DNA of 64,000 nucleotides from Acinetobacter parvus DSM 16617 = CIP 108168 (GCF_000368025.1 NZ_KB849212.1:636978-700977), one strand, 5' to 3'. Positions 32,393 to 42,187 are shown, counted from the first letter of the stretch. The notes: generated by a model not told the origin, from the letters alone. Numbers and translations are program-made.

Positions 32393-34006
32393 ATGAAAGC
32401 CAGCTTAAAAAATTTTAAGATTTTGCTGCTTATTGTGCTGCCTGCATTAATCACGGGTGGCCTGTTGAGTTTTGCTGGAAATTTAACCGATGGTTTACGA
32501 CTGGGCTTCCTATCCTTGCTTGGTGTTGTTTTCACGTATCTTGCGATTACGCGTCATAAAAATTACTGGTATATCCTGTCTATCCTCTGGTGGCTGGTTT
32601 CCTGGCTAGACGCCTTGCTACGCTCAAGTACATGGTTTTTATTCAACAGTGATAATGAAGCCTATTTTATTATCGAGGCAGTTGCCAACACCAACAAACA
32701 TGAAATTCTGGAGTTTTTCCAGCTTCATCTCGCCTTGCTGGCTGCTGTACTGTTCAGTCTTGTGGTGTTGCTTGGCATTTATAGCTATGCTGTTTTTAAA
32801 TTAGTTAAACCTGTACATTTTAGCCAGCTCTGGAATAGTCGCATCTATCGGATTTGCATCATTTTTCTGATGCTGTTAACTGTAACCAGTTATTTAATGA
32901 AGCCCTCGCGCAAAGTTCATCCTGTGGTATTTTGGCAAGACCATCATGCCAAAATCCAGAACTTTAAAAACAGGATCAAGCAACATAAAGCTGTACATCA
33001 GCAATGGGATCTCAGCGCAAAACAAAATCTGGTCTTAACTGATCAGGCAAAGGGCAAACAAACCCATGTGCTGGTACTTTCAGAAAGTATCACCAGCCTA
33101 AATTATGGTGTATGTGGGTATCCAAGAGATACCACACCAGAACTCAGTAAACGACTGGATCAGCTTAAGGTTTTTTGCAACGCCTTTTCACCTGTTCCTT
33201 CCACCATCAATGCCTTACGGGTTTTATTGACGAAAAGTCCCGCATCGGAACATGATAAATATTCCCCTGAAAGTGTGTTGGCCTATGCCCGAGCGGCAGG
33301 CTATAAAATTTACTGGATCAGCAATCAGGACGATGTTTATCTCTCCTCCCTTTTTGGTTCCTATACAGATAAAGCCATTTATAAAAACAGGCGTTCAGGG
33401 CGTAGCAGCAGTTCTCTTGATGAAAACCTGTTCCCTGATTATCAGCAGGCACTGGCTGATCCTGAACCGAAAAAATTGATTATCCTGCATTTGATTGGTG
33501 CCCACCCCAACTATCAGGAACGTTACCCAGCAGTCTTTAACCGCTTTACCAGCGCCAGTAATGATGCGGTGGAAAATGACCTTAAAAACAGGGATATTGA
33601 CCCGTGGATTCGTTCGCTACGCAACGATTATGACAACGCCGTGTTATATGAAGATTCCTTATTGGCCAAATTTCTGGATGAGTTACAGGCCGATCATGTG
33701 CCAGACTTCAGGTCATTCATGGTGGTATCGGATCATGGCAATGAAGTTGGGCATGAAATCGACTATGCAGGCCACAGCCCAAATACCAAGGCAGGTTATC
33801 AGGTTCCCGTGATCATGTGGTATGACCATATCCCCTCAACTGGGGTGGATAAAACCAGGACACTGAACACGGCAGAACTGGATAATAACCTGATGCATAT
33901 CATGGGACTTAAGGAAAAGTCAGCACCCAAACGGACGTACTGGCTGGATGACAATTATCAGTTTAGCCCTGAAGAAAATTGGCCTTATTGGAAACATAAG
34001 TCATAA
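32393..34006 (+). CDS. Phosphoethanolamine-transferase-like sulfatase-fold membrane enzyme
   Basis: A 537-residue inner-membrane protein. Four or five N-terminal hydrophobic helices (to about residue 160) anchor a periplasmic alkaline-phosphatase/sulfatase-fold domain. The nucleophile region THVLVLSESITSLNYGVCGYPRDTTPELS has the E-S-x-T pattern and the GYPRDTTP turn of CptA/EptA-type transferases. Metal-site residues appear again at ILHLIGAHPNY and FMVVSDHGNEVGHEI. These enzymes move phosphoethanolamine from lipid onto lipid A, LPS core or other glycans. The target here is not evident. EptA-type colistin-resistance enzymes are relatives, but this is more like the CptA/OpgE branch and should not be called a resistance gene on sequence alone. 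Confidence 0.8.
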   Translation: MKASLKNFKILLLIVLPALITGGLLSFAGNLTDGLRLGFLSLLGVVFTYLAITRHKNYWYILSILWWLVSWLDALLRSSTWFLFNSDNEAYFIIEAVANTNKHEILEFFQLHLALLAAVLFSLVVLLGIYSYAVFKLVKPVHFSQLWNSRIYRICIIFLMLLTVTSYLMKPSRKVHPVVFWQDHHAKIQNFKNRIKQHKAVHQQWDLSAKQNLVLTDQAKGKQTHVLVLSESITSLNYGVCGYPRDTTPELSKRLDQLKVFCNAFSPVPSTINALRVLLTKSPASEHDKYSPESVLAYARAAGYKIYWISNQDDVYLSSLFGSYTDKAIYKNRRSGRSSSSLDENLFPDYQQALADPEPKKLIILHLIGAHPNYQERYPAVFNRFTSASNDAVENDLKNRDIDPWIRSLRNDYDNAVLYEDSLLAKFLDELQADHVPDFRSFMVVSDHGNEVGHEIDYAGHSPNTKAGYQVPVIMWYDHIPSTGVDKTRTLNTAELDNNLMHIMGLKEKSAPKRTYWLDDNYQFSPEENWPYWKHKS

Positions 34007-34016
34007 CACACTGAAT

Positions 34017-34053
34017 ATCCAGTTTGACCATAGGGTAAAACTGGATTTTTTTA
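34017..34053 (+). terminator. Intrinsic terminator after the sulfatase-fold gene
   Basis: The ATCCAGTTT / AAACTGGAT hairpin is followed by TTTTTTTAT. It lies just past the stop at 34006. Confidence 0.85.
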
Positions 34054-34078
34054 TAGTGATCCTACCAATTGCTTGCGT

Positions 34079-34243
34079 TTAACCTGTTGCCATTGCCACC
34101 AGTAACACAAAGGCAGCATATAAACCTGCGGTCAGGAACAGTTCCTTGTAGATAAACATACCCACATAGACAATATCCACAAACACCCACAACACCCAAG
34201 TCGCAATATGCTTACGGCTGGTCCAGTAGGTTGCCAGCAGGCT
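34079..34243 (-). pseudogene. PnuC nicotinamide-riboside transporter, C-terminal fragment
   Basis: The minus-strand frame with no start reads SLLATYWTSRKHIATWVLWV, then FVDIVYVGMFIYKELFLTAG and LYAAFVLLVAMATG before TAA 34079. The helix pattern and the W-x(2)W-V region match the C-terminal end of PnuC-family transporters. The upstream three quarters are missing, and the sequence breaks at about 34245 into an unrelated plus-strand remnant. Confidence 0.65.
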
Positions 34244-34339
34244 AACTGGATGACATCATTATGGAAAGATTCTCATGTTAAGCAATCACAAATTCTTTAC
34301 GGACCACGCAGGTACAACCGACTGTCGTCCCTGCCCACC

Positions 34340-34519
34340 CTCGGCTTGCTACAGTCGGTCAATTCGATGCTGATCACGATCCTTACACCTGTATTGGCCA
34401 CCTTTTGGGGTGTATTTTTTAACCATGAATCTCTTAGCTCACACTTGATTATAGGTTTAATTTTTTTATGCCTAGGCCTGTCTCTATATGCCTATCGCAA
34501 CAAAGCCCGTGTGTTGTAA
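34340..34519 (+). pseudogene. EamA/DMT-family transporter, C-terminal fragment
   Basis: The plus-strand frame reads SVNSMLITILTPVLATFWGV, FFNHESLSSHLIIGLIFLCLGL and SLYAYRNK before TAA. This is the last one or two helices of an EamA-type permease, where P-x-x-A-x-x-WG and a Glu in a short loop are typical. The frame upstream (to 34208) is junction sequence. A 9-bp inverted repeat (ACCGACTGT at 34317, ACAGTCGGT at 34351) lies at the break. Its head and the missing part of pnuC were probably lost in one deletion. Confidence 0.55.
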
Positions 34520-34644
34520 CGATTAAAACTGATAGGTCAGCCAAAATGATCTATCAGTGGATGGTATCCATTGATGAGCCACGTTAAACTATAGCCACTC
34601 ACATTGTGAACTCCCAAAGATTTGCTCAAGGATGAAAAAAATCG

Positions 34645-36240
34645 ATGCGTACCTACCTTTTATGGCTATGGTTTGGCTTAGTTCTGGCATTACAAGGTTG
34701 TATGCATGCCGCTGTTCAACCTATCCCTACTCAAGTCAAGGCCAGTGAATTAAAACAGCGTTATTATCAGGCAAAAACCATCGCTCCTGATGGCACGGTA
34801 CTGGCGTTTACTGTTTATCAGCCACATTTAAAGATCGGCCAAACTGCGCCTTTGTTATTGCATACGCATGGTTTTGGCTTGTCCCGTATGAAACGCCCTA
34901 GCCTGAGCCTGTATGGTTTTCTGCTACCGACTGGACAAGTGGCAAAAAAAGCCTGGCAAAATGGTTATTGGGTGATTAGTTATGACCAGCGTGGGCATGG
35001 CAATAGTCAGGGTAAAATTCGCCTTGCCGATCCTGAAAAGGAAGCTCAGGACGTGATCAGCATTATGAACTGGGCTGAACAGAATCTTCCTCAATTGGCA
35101 AAAAATCAGAACGGTGTCCGTGCAGGTATGATTGGTGAGTCCTATGCGGGTGGCATACAGTATTTGGTTTCCGCTTTAGATCCCCGTCTACAGGCGATTG
35201 TACCGATCACAACATGGTATGACATTATGAATAGCCTTGCCCCAAATGGCATTCCCAAAACTAACTGGATTACATTCCTGAACCTGATTGGTGACTGGTG
35301 GAACTGGAACAAGTTTCATCCTGAACTCAAGCAGGCCTATGTCGATACCCAGCAAGGTCAATTAAAGGATTCTACCTATAACTTCCTTAAAACCCATCAG
35401 GCCAGCTGGTTTTGTGAACATGCCCAGGCACCAAAAGCAGATGCCCTGATTATTCAGGGATTTCGGGATGTATTGTTTCCATTTAATGAGGGAGTCAAAG
35501 CTGCACAATGTATTCAGCATGCCCAGCATGAGGTACATTTAATCGGTGTTCAAGGTGGTCATTTACAGCCTTTTGCCCAACATTCACCATTGGGCAACAC
35601 ACCATTTTGGTATATTGGCAAGTCAGTCAGTTGTGGCAATAAACAACACTATAATTTACAAGATACGATTATGGCGTGGTTTAACCAGAAGCTTAAAGAT
35701 CAGACACCCATAACATTGCCTGAATTATGTATTGATCATAGCCCTGTAAATCATCTGAGTGATTTAACGCCTAGCACACACTACAGCATTGCCAAAACGT
35801 GGATTGCAGCAACACCAAAACAGGCGGTGTTTATTCCCATTCATAGCGCAACCCAAACCACTTATATGACGGGTTCACCACAGTTGACACTCAACATTGA
35901 GTCAAAGTCTGGGCAAATCGCCCCAACCCTGTTTATTTCCGTTGCAGTAAAATCAGCCAGGACGGGCAAATACCAGATTCTAAATGAACAGACTACACCC
36001 TTGAATCCAGCAAAAAAACGTCTTTATGATCAGGTGATACAGGGTTCATCACAGCAAGATGGTGAGGGTCAAAATATTGAACTTTCAAGTGTCAATGCAA
36101 AATTGCATAAAAATGATACTTTGGGTTTATTGATCAATAGTGAAAGTATCTATTATCAAAAAATCAGACAGCCTAAAATTGAGGCAGAGATTTCAGGGCA
36201 AATTATTTTACCCAAACTTTGGAGTGAAACAGCGCAATAA
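34645..36240 (+). CDS. CocE/X-Pro peptidase-family alpha/beta-hydrolase lipoprotein
   Basis: A 531-residue exported hydrolase. The signal peptide ends in a lipobox (LALQGC, Cys at about residue 19), so it is probably anchored in a membrane facing the periplasm. The alpha/beta-hydrolase core shows LLLHTHGFGLSR, WVISYDQRGHGNSQG, the nucleophile elbow MIGESYAGG, and the acid region ALIIQGFRDVLFPFNEG with a late His (GVQGGHLQPF). A C-terminal jelly-roll-like region (residues ~380-531) matches the X-Pro dipeptidyl-peptidase C-terminal domain. Substrate could be peptides or esters; I cannot choose. Monocistronic. Confidence 0.82.
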   Translation: MRTYLLWLWFGLVLALQGCMHAAVQPIPTQVKASELKQRYYQAKTIAPDGTVLAFTVYQPHLKIGQTAPLLLHTHGFGLSRMKRPSLSLYGFLLPTGQVAKKAWQNGYWVISYDQRGHGNSQGKIRLADPEKEAQDVISIMNWAEQNLPQLAKNQNGVRAGMIGESYAGGIQYLVSALDPRLQAIVPITTWYDIMNSLAPNGIPKTNWITFLNLIGDWWNWNKFHPELKQAYVDTQQGQLKDSTYNFLKTHQASWFCEHAQAPKADALIIQGFRDVLFPFNEGVKAAQCIQHAQHEVHLIGVQGGHLQPFAQHSPLGNTPFWYIGKSVSCGNKQHYNLQDTIMAWFNQKLKDQTPITLPELCIDHSPVNHLSDLTPSTHYSIAKTWIAATPKQAVFIPIHSATQTTYMTGSPQLTLNIESKSGQIAPTLFISVAVKSARTGKYQILNEQTTPLNPAKKRLYDQVIQGSSQQDGEGQNIELSSVNAKLHKNDTLGLLINSESIYYQKIRQPKIEAEISGQIILPKLWSETAQ

Positions 36241-36278
36241 TCACTTTTTAAAGAGAAACTTTAGCTCGGGAGTGTAGC

Positions 36279-36593
36279 TTACCACTCCCGATTGGCAATC
36301 AACTCTTCCATTTCAATCTCCAAATATCCCGCCTCCTGCACAATCATCATCATGGCTTCAGCAATATAATCGGCAGCCGTATCATCCAGGCTTGAATCCA
36401 GATCATCAAACTGCGGTTTCATTTCGTTAATTTCAATCAGGGTTTGATGGGCGAAACGATAAATATCCGACTCAGATACGCCTGAACCAGTTACTTTTTT
36501 TGAGAATTGCTGAATATGCTGTTTGACTTCGGCCACCAGAATATCGGGATAATATTCATCATCAAACATGGGGAGGAGTAAATCTTCAAACAT
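36279..36593 (-). CDS. DUF5713-family protein
   Basis: A 104-residue acidic protein matching the DUF5713 family in style. It opens MFEDLLLPMFDDEYYPDILVAEVK, has IYRFAHQTLIEINEMKPQFDDL in the middle, and ends TAADYIAEAMMMIVQEAGYLEIEMEELIANREW. It is all-helical by appearance, soluble and of unknown function. ATG 36593 is preferred over a TTG two codons upstream. The stop lies inside a hairpin (CGGGAGTG / CACTCCCG, 36267-36290). Confidence 0.75.
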   Translation of the reverse strand: MFEDLLLPMFDDEYYPDILVAEVKQHIQQFSKKVTGSGVSESDIYRFAHQTLIEINEMKPQFDDLDSSLDDTAADYIAEAMMMIVQEAGYLEIEMEELIANREW

Positions 36594-36664
36594 ACACAAT
36601 AAGATGTCAATAAAACGCCATGCTTATAGCATAATCTGCTGCAAATCACGAGATTTAGGCATTA

Positions 36665-36691
36665 AAAAAGCGGTTTTTCCGACCGCTTTTC
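36665..36691. terminator. Intrinsic terminator after the VWA lipoprotein gene
   Basis: The AAAAGCGGT / ACCGCTTTT hairpin lies just past the end of the minus-strand VWA gene. A and T runs on both sides allow bidirectional use. Confidence 0.85.
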
Positions 36692-36704
36692 ATCAATTTA
36701 ATCT

Positions 36705-38327
36705 CTAGTCCTTTTTAGCACTGAGATTTTTTGCGATTTTTGCCAATTCAACAAATTCCTCTCGCATTAAATAAGGATCGGGTTTGGCTGACTGCTGCGC
36801 CAGTTGAATAATCTGATCCCAGCCCATTGCACCATTATATTCTCCACCTTTTAACTGCTGGGCATAGGAAGCCACTGCAATCGCAAAACGGGTATCATTA
36901 CTGGCTTGGGATAAAGATTTACGACCTACTGGCACAGAATGATTCAATAAAATACTTTTATCCTGATTCGGTAATTTATAACGCACATTGACAAAAGCAT
37001 ATTCCGAGGTATTTCCTGCACTGGTTTTTGTCGGGGTTTGGTAGCGTGAATCATTGAGCCAGCCTTGCTGCCCGACTGGAATGATCTCATAAATGGCAGT
37101 GACATTATGCCCCGCCCCAATATCACCTGCATCAACCTTGTCGTTATTAAAATCTTCCTGTTTCAGCATCCGATTTTCATAGCCGACCAAACGGTATTCT
37201 TTTACAGTCGCTGGATTAAACTCGACCTGAATCTTGACATCCTGCGCTACTGTCGCAAGTGTGGATGAAAGCTGACGCTGCACCACTTTCTTGGCTTCAT
37301 TCTTATTGTCGATATAACTGTAATTACCATCGCCCGCATCAGCAAGCTGCTCCATCAGTTGCTCATTATAGTTGCCTGTGCCGAAACCCAACGTGGTGAG
37401 TGAAATACCACTTTTTCGTTTTTCCGCCACCATGCCTTTTAGGGTACTAAAATCGGTGATCCCGACATTAAAGTCACCATCCGTTGCCAGCAAAATTCGA
37501 TTGATGCCATTTTTCAGCATGGCTTTTTCTGCCTGTTGATAAGCCAGTTGAATCGCCTGCTCGCCTGCGGTTGCACCACTCGCCTGCAAAGCATCAATCA
37601 CACGCAAAATCTTGTCTTTTTGATCGCCCGAAGTAGGTTCCAAAACCAGTTTTTCACCACTGGCATAGGTAATAATCGTGACCTTATCTTGCGGACGTAG
37701 TTGCTCAGTCAATAAACGTAGAGTTTGCTTAACCAAGGGCAATTTATCTGGTGCATCCATACTGCCTGAGACATCGACAAGGAAAACCAGATTGGCTGGT
37801 GCTAACTGTTTGGTTGCCAAGTCTTTGGCTTGAATCCCGATCTTGATCAGTTTGGCATGTTGTTTCCAGGGTGAATCAACAGTTTCAGTCGTGACCGAGA
37901 ATGGGTGAATACTATTTGGCTGTGGATATTGATAATCAAAATAATTGATCATTTCCTCAGCACGAACCGCATCGATTGGCGGTAAACGCCCATCATTCAG
38001 GAAACGGCGAGTATTGCTATAACTGCCTGTATCAACATCAATGCTAAAGGTTGAAACTGCCTGATCTGCAACCCGATGCACAGGATTCACATCATTTTTC
38101 TGATATTTTTCGGTGTTTTGTTGCAAACGCTGGCGTTCCATTGCAGGTGCGGGCATGGCTGCAATTGCCAATACAGGACGTGGTGCAACCATACGTTTCA
38201 TATTTGCGGCCATCGCGCGATCATGGGCTTTCATTGCAACTTCACGATGCTGTGATTCAACTGATTGACAAGCGGCAATCATGCTGCCAAGTACGGTTAA
38301 AGCAAATATTTTTGCAAGATGATGCAT
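36705..38327 (-). CDS. VWA-domain lipoprotein, YfbK-like
   Basis: A 540-residue lipoprotein with signal and lipobox MIAAC (Cys at about residue 20). A short Ala/Met-rich linker is followed by the YfbK-type N-terminal domain (STFSIDVDTGSYSNTRRFLNDGRLP, AEEMINYFDYQYPQP). The von Willebrand A domain has an intact MIDAS: DVSGSMDAPDKLP, with later TGDxx-type ATDGDFNVGI. The C-terminal DUF3520 region ends AVASYAQQLKGGEYNGAMGWDQIIQLAQ. Such proteins sit in the cell envelope and bind partners through the metal site; the partner is unknown. Single gene. Confidence 0.88.
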   Translation of the reverse strand: MHHLAKIFALTVLGSMIAACQSVESQHREVAMKAHDRAMAANMKRMVAPRPVLAIAAMPAPAMERQRLQQNTEKYQKNDVNPVHRVADQAVSTFSIDVDTGSYSNTRRFLNDGRLPPIDAVRAEEMINYFDYQYPQPNSIHPFSVTTETVDSPWKQHAKLIKIGIQAKDLATKQLAPANLVFLVDVSGSMDAPDKLPLVKQTLRLLTEQLRPQDKVTIITYASGEKLVLEPTSGDQKDKILRVIDALQASGATAGEQAIQLAYQQAEKAMLKNGINRILLATDGDFNVGITDFSTLKGMVAEKRKSGISLTTLGFGTGNYNEQLMEQLADAGDGNYSYIDNKNEAKKVVQRQLSSTLATVAQDVKIQVEFNPATVKEYRLVGYENRMLKQEDFNNDKVDAGDIGAGHNVTAIYEIIPVGQQGWLNDSRYQTPTKTSAGNTSEYAFVNVRYKLPNQDKSILLNHSVPVGRKSLSQASNDTRFAIAVASYAQQLKGGEYNGAMGWDQIIQLAQQSAKPDPYLMREEFVELAKIAKNLSAKKD

Positions 38328-38465
38328 TTTTCATTTCCCCAATTTTATTTATCTTTTCAAATGTATGGCTAGATCACAATCATTGTATGCAAAAAAAGAA
38401 AGATACACCGTATTTGAATGTATCCTGATCTTCATAATCGCACTTTGCTGTCTTATTTTGATTGA

Positions 38466-39224
38466 TTATTCAATCGCATAATTAATGGTCACCACCACAC
38501 GGGCAATTTTATTAATGGTAGCTTTATCATAGGCTCCACCATAATCACTATCTTCATCCGAACCACTTTCAGGCAAAATATAAAATGCACCCTGACTGGC
38601 TGAACGCATGCTACCCACTTTCGCACCACCGACCTTGGCAAATTCATTGGCACGGCTATAGGCATTTTTGGTGGCATTGGCAATCAATGACATTTTAATT
38701 TCTTCTAAATTAGACACCAGATAATCAGGTTTTTGGGCAATTGCAATGCCTTTTTCATCCAGCAAATACGCATCTTTGGCTGCCTTTTCAATCTTTTGAA
38801 TATCACGACTGTTGATCACCAAAGACTGCATTGCAATATAGCCTTTAAACTCACGTCGGGTTCGTCCCTCATCCGTCTCCACCTCTTCATAATAAGACTG
38901 GGAACTCTTATTACCCAATTGCATATCAGCGGCTTTAAACCCATGCTCAACAAAGAAACCCTGCAAGGTTTTCATTTGCTGATCAAGTAACTGATAGGCC
39001 TGTGGAATACTTTCTGAAGTGTGGCTGGTTTGCAGGTTAATTTCCCAACGGGCCGAATCTGCCTGAATCGGTTTTTCTGCCAGTCCCTTGACGGTAATTG
39101 AATTACTGCTGTTATTAAACTGCTTCACGGCATAGCCAATCACCGCAGCCGAAACAATAAATCCTAGACTGAGAATGAGTGCAAACACCCACAAGCTTTT
39201 ATATGTAATTGTTTTATTTTCCAT
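38466..39224 (-). CDS. SIMPL (DUF541) domain protein
   Basis: A 252-residue envelope protein. One N-terminal hydrophobic helix (LWVFALILSLGFIVSAAVIGYAV) acts as anchor or signal. The SIMPL domain begins SITVKGLAEKPIQADSARWEINLQ and ends ARVVVTINYAIE. The middle region (GYIAMQSLVINSRDIQKIEKAAKDAYLLDEKGI) is the usual conserved part of the domain. E. coli YggE is a relative linked to oxidative stress tolerance, but a mechanism is not known. Nothing in the neighbourhood points to a specific partner. Confidence 0.85.
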   Translation of the reverse strand: MENKTITYKSLWVFALILSLGFIVSAAVIGYAVKQFNNSSNSITVKGLAEKPIQADSARWEINLQTSHTSESIPQAYQLLDQQMKTLQGFFVEHGFKAADMQLGNKSSQSYYEEVETDEGRTRREFKGYIAMQSLVINSRDIQKIEKAAKDAYLLDEKGIAIAQKPDYLVSNLEEIKMSLIANATKNAYSRANEFAKVGGAKVGSMRSASQGAFYILPESGSDEDSDYGGAYDKATINKIARVVVTINYAIE

Positions 39225-39300
39225 TTTTAAAAATTACTCATCTGATATATTTATGGAGCAAGCCAATAGAATCTTACGGTTGTATCAATACCCTAAACTA

Positions 39301-40152
39301 TTATTGATTGAACATCATTTTCCAGACGTTAATGGCATCACTGGTCGCTTTGACATCGTGCGCACGGACAATACTGGCACCCTGCTGAATACTCATTAGA
39401 TGTCCTGCAACACTGCCCACTGCACGTTCTTGTGCAGGTATACCATTTAAGGCTTCACCAATAAAACGCTTACGGGACAAACCTGACAAGATCGGATAGC
39501 CCATCTGGTTCAGCTTCCAGAATTCATTTAATAATTGAAAATTCTGTTGAGCATTTTTAGCAAAACCAAAACCAGGATCAAGGATGATATTGTATTTTTT
39601 GATTCCCATTTCGAGTGCCTGATCCAAGCGTTGCTCTAACTCATACATCACATCTTCTGTGACATTTGTATATTGATCAAGCTGGTTCATATTGGTTGGT
39701 TCACCACGCATATGCATCAATATCACAGGAATATTCAACTCAGCAGCCGTTTCCAATGCTTGCGGACGGGTTAAGGCACGAACATCATTCCAGATATGTG
39801 CGCCCGCTTTTACAGCAGCACGAATTACTTCTGGCTGGCTGGTATCTATTGAAATAACAACATCATATTTTGCCAATGCTTCCACCACAGGAATCACACG
39901 CTGAATTTCTTCCTCAAGCTCAACAGGTGACGCATTGGGGCGCGTGGATTCTCCACCAATATCAATAATGCTTGCACCCTCTTCTATCATCTGTAAAGCA
40001 CGTTGAACGGCCTGTTCCTTATGATGATGCTGTCCACCATCACTGAAAGAATCAGGGGTGACATTGAGAATACCCATAATCTGTGGCTGGGATAAATCCA
40101 GTATAAAACGACCACAGTGTAACTGGCACTGTGGTAATGGCATCAACTGCAT
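39301..40152 (-). CDS. folP: Dihydropteroate synthase FolP
   Basis: Joins p-aminobenzoate to dihydropterin pyrophosphate in folate synthesis; the target of sulfonamides. The TIM-barrel motifs are clear: IMGILNVTPDSFSDGG near the start, IIDIGGESTRPNA, NDVRALTRPQALETAAELNIPVILMHMRG, IILDPGFGFAKN, GLSRKRFIGE, and the C-terminal VRAHDVKATSDAINV. About 283 residues from ATG 40152; a TTG two codons upstream is possible. It follows ftsH on the same strand, the usual gammaproteobacterial order, but a hairpin terminator separates them. Confidence 0.95.
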   Translation of the reverse strand: MQLMPLPQCQLHCGRFILDLSQPQIMGILNVTPDSFSDGGQHHHKEQAVQRALQMIEEGASIIDIGGESTRPNASPVELEEEIQRVIPVVEALAKYDVVISIDTSQPEVIRAAVKAGAHIWNDVRALTRPQALETAAELNIPVILMHMRGEPTNMNQLDQYTNVTEDVMYELEQRLDQALEMGIKKYNIILDPGFGFAKNAQQNFQLLNEFWKLNQMGYPILSGLSRKRFIGEALNGIPAQERAVGSVAGHLMSIQQGASIVRAHDVKATSDAINVWKMMFNQ

Positions 40153-40249
40153 TATCAAAAAACTCTTAACACTTTACGAATCACTTTATTTTAACAAGAC
40201 TGTCCTAAGAACATTGTTGATTTATTTTCAGCTTGGCTAAAATAAGGAC

Positions 40250-40282
40250 AAAAAAAGAGCCGCTTTTAGCGACTCTTCTTGA
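40250..40282 (-). terminator. Intrinsic terminator after ftsH
   Basis: On the minus strand AAGAGTCGCT / AGCGGCTCTT forms a hairpin with one mismatch, followed by seven T. It lies between the ftsH stop and folP, so folP needs its own promoter or read-through. Confidence 0.8.
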
Positions 40283-40291
40283 TTTCAACCA

Positions 40292-42187
40292 TTAGCCCAT
40301 TGCTGGTAATGGTGGTGGTGTAGATGGACCATCTTTCGGTGGTTCAAATGCAGCCACTGGATTTTCAGGAATATAGACCTTAGGTGGTTGTGGTTCACGA
40401 CCTTCCATAATGTCACGGATTTGATCACGATCAATCGTTTCCCAATCCATCAGTGCTTTCACCATTGCATGCGCGATATCTTTATTATTTTCCAAGATAT
40501 TACGTGCAACGGTATATTGCTCATCCAAAATACGACGTACTTCTTCATCTACTTTTTGTTGAGTCGCTTCTGAAATGGTACGACTACCAACATTGCCGAA
40601 GAAACCACTCTGGTTTTCGTCCTCATACACCATGACACCAAGCGCATCTGACATACCATATTTGGTGACCATTGCACGTGCCATCTTAGTTGCACGTTCA
40701 AAGTCATTGGATGCACCCGTTGACATGCGGTTGATGAAGATTTCTTCCGCAATACGACCACCAAACAGGATTGAAAGTTCATTCAACATCTTGTCTTTAT
40801 AATGGCTGGTCTGGTCTTGTTCGGGAAGCTGCCAAGTCACGCCCAATGCCCAACCACGCGGCATGATCGTGACTTTATGCACAGGATCTGTACCTGGTAG
40901 GATTTCAGCAACAATCGCATGTCCAGCTTCATGGTAGGCCGTTGCGCGACGCTCTTCTTCACGGATCACCATCGACTTACGCTCAGGACCCATGTAGATC
41001 TTGTCTTTTGCATCTTCAAAGTCATGCATGTCAACCGTATTTTTATTACGGCGGGCAGCAAACAATGCAGCTTCATTCACCAAATTCGCAAGTTGCGCAC
41101 CAGAGAAACCAGGCGTACCACGGGCAAGAATCTTAACATCCACACCAGTCACTGAAGGAAGTTTCTTCAAGTGAACATTCAGGATTTGCTCACGACCACG
41201 GATGTCTGGCAAGCCAACCATCACCTGACGGTCAAAACGACCTGGACGAAGCAAGGCTTTATCAAGCACATCGACACGGTTGGTTGCGGCAATGACGATC
41301 ACGCCTTCATTACCCTCAAAACCATCCATCTCAACAAGCATCTGGTTCAGGGTTTGTTCACGCTCATCATGACCACCCCCTGTACCTGAACCACGGTGAC
41401 GACCCACCGCATCAATCTCATCAATAAAGATGATACATGGTGCATGGCGTTTTGCCTGTTCAAACATATCACGGACACGTGATGCACCCACACCAACAAA
41501 CATCTCAACAAAGTCAGAACCAGAGATACTGAAGAAAGGAACCTTGGCTTCACCAGCAATGGCTTTTGCCAATAATGTTTTACCTGTACCTGGAGGACCC
41601 ACCATCAATACACCACGAGGAATGGTTGCACCAAGACGCTTAAATTTAGCAGGGTCTTTCAGGAAATCTACAATTTCAACCACTTCCTGTTTTGCTTCGT
41701 CACAGCCTGCAACATCACTAAATGTGACCTTGATCTGGTCTTCAGACAGCATTTTTGCCTTTGACTTACCAAAGCTCATCGGACCGTTTTTACCACCAGC
41801 ACCACCGCCCATATTACGCATGAAGAACATGAACAACAGGATGATCAGCAATACAGGGAAACTCGCAATAAGAAGTTGCATCAAAATGCCCTGGCGTTGT
41901 GGTGCTGTGCCCTCAACCACTACATTTTGTTTGTTCAAGCTTGGTAGCAACTCAGTGTCTTCTACTTGTGGGCGAACCGTCTCAAATGAAGAACCATTGG
42001 TTTTCTCACCACTGATATTCAATCCATCAATGGTGACCTGTTTAATTTGCCCAGCATTTACCGCTGCAACGAAATCTGAATATTTCATCGCTGCAGGCTT
42101 ATTGCGGTCACTGACGTTGCTAAAAATCAAAATCAGAACACCGAGTATGATGAGCCACAATACGGCATTCTTGAAGTAATCGCTCAA
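40292..42187 (-). CDS. ftsH: ATP-dependent zinc metalloprotease FtsH
   Basis: A 631-residue inner-membrane AAA protease that degrades misfolded membrane proteins and regulators such as LpxC in other species. Two N-terminal helices (NAVLWLIILGVLILIFS and LLIASFPVLLIILLFMFFM) flank a periplasmic loop. The AAA module has Walker A GPPGTGKTLLAKAIAGE, Walker B CIIFIDEIDAVG and the second region of homology ATNRVDVLDKALLRPGRFDR. The zinc site is TAYHEAGHAIVAE with the distal Asp region RMSTGASNDFERAT. The C-terminal ~35 residues are Pro-rich. It follows rlmE on the minus strand. Confidence 0.98.
   Translation of the reverse strand: MSDYFKNAVLWLIILGVLILIFSNVSDRNKPAAMKYSDFVAAVNAGQIKQVTIDGLNISGEKTNGSSFETVRPQVEDTELLPSLNKQNVVVEGTAPQRQGILMQLLIASFPVLLIILLFMFFMRNMGGGAGGKNGPMSFGKSKAKMLSEDQIKVTFSDVAGCDEAKQEVVEIVDFLKDPAKFKRLGATIPRGVLMVGPPGTGKTLLAKAIAGEAKVPFFSISGSDFVEMFVGVGASRVRDMFEQAKRHAPCIIFIDEIDAVGRHRGSGTGGGHDEREQTLNQMLVEMDGFEGNEGVIVIAATNRVDVLDKALLRPGRFDRQVMVGLPDIRGREQILNVHLKKLPSVTGVDVKILARGTPGFSGAQLANLVNEAALFAARRNKNTVDMHDFEDAKDKIYMGPERKSMVIREEERRATAYHEAGHAIVAEILPGTDPVHKVTIMPRGWALGVTWQLPEQDQTSHYKDKMLNELSILFGGRIAEEIFINRMSTGASNDFERATKMARAMVTKYGMSDALGVMVYEDENQSGFFGNVGSRTISEATQQKVDEEVRRILDEQYTVARNILENNKDIAHAMVKALMDWETIDRDQIRDIMEGREPQPPKVYIPENPVAAFEPPKDGPSTPPPLPAMG

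Noticed and set aside
32393..34006. Calling the phosphoethanolamine-transferase-like gene a colistin-resistance (mcr/eptA) determinant
   Set aside because: The nucleophile region and N-terminal helices look closer to CptA/OpgE-type enzymes, there is no pmrAB-type partner nearby, and substrate cannot be read from sequence.
41430..42179. A 249-codon plus-strand frame antisense to ftsH
   Set aside because: Shadow of ftsH; its content mirrors ftsH codon positions and it has no ribosome site or recognisable domain.
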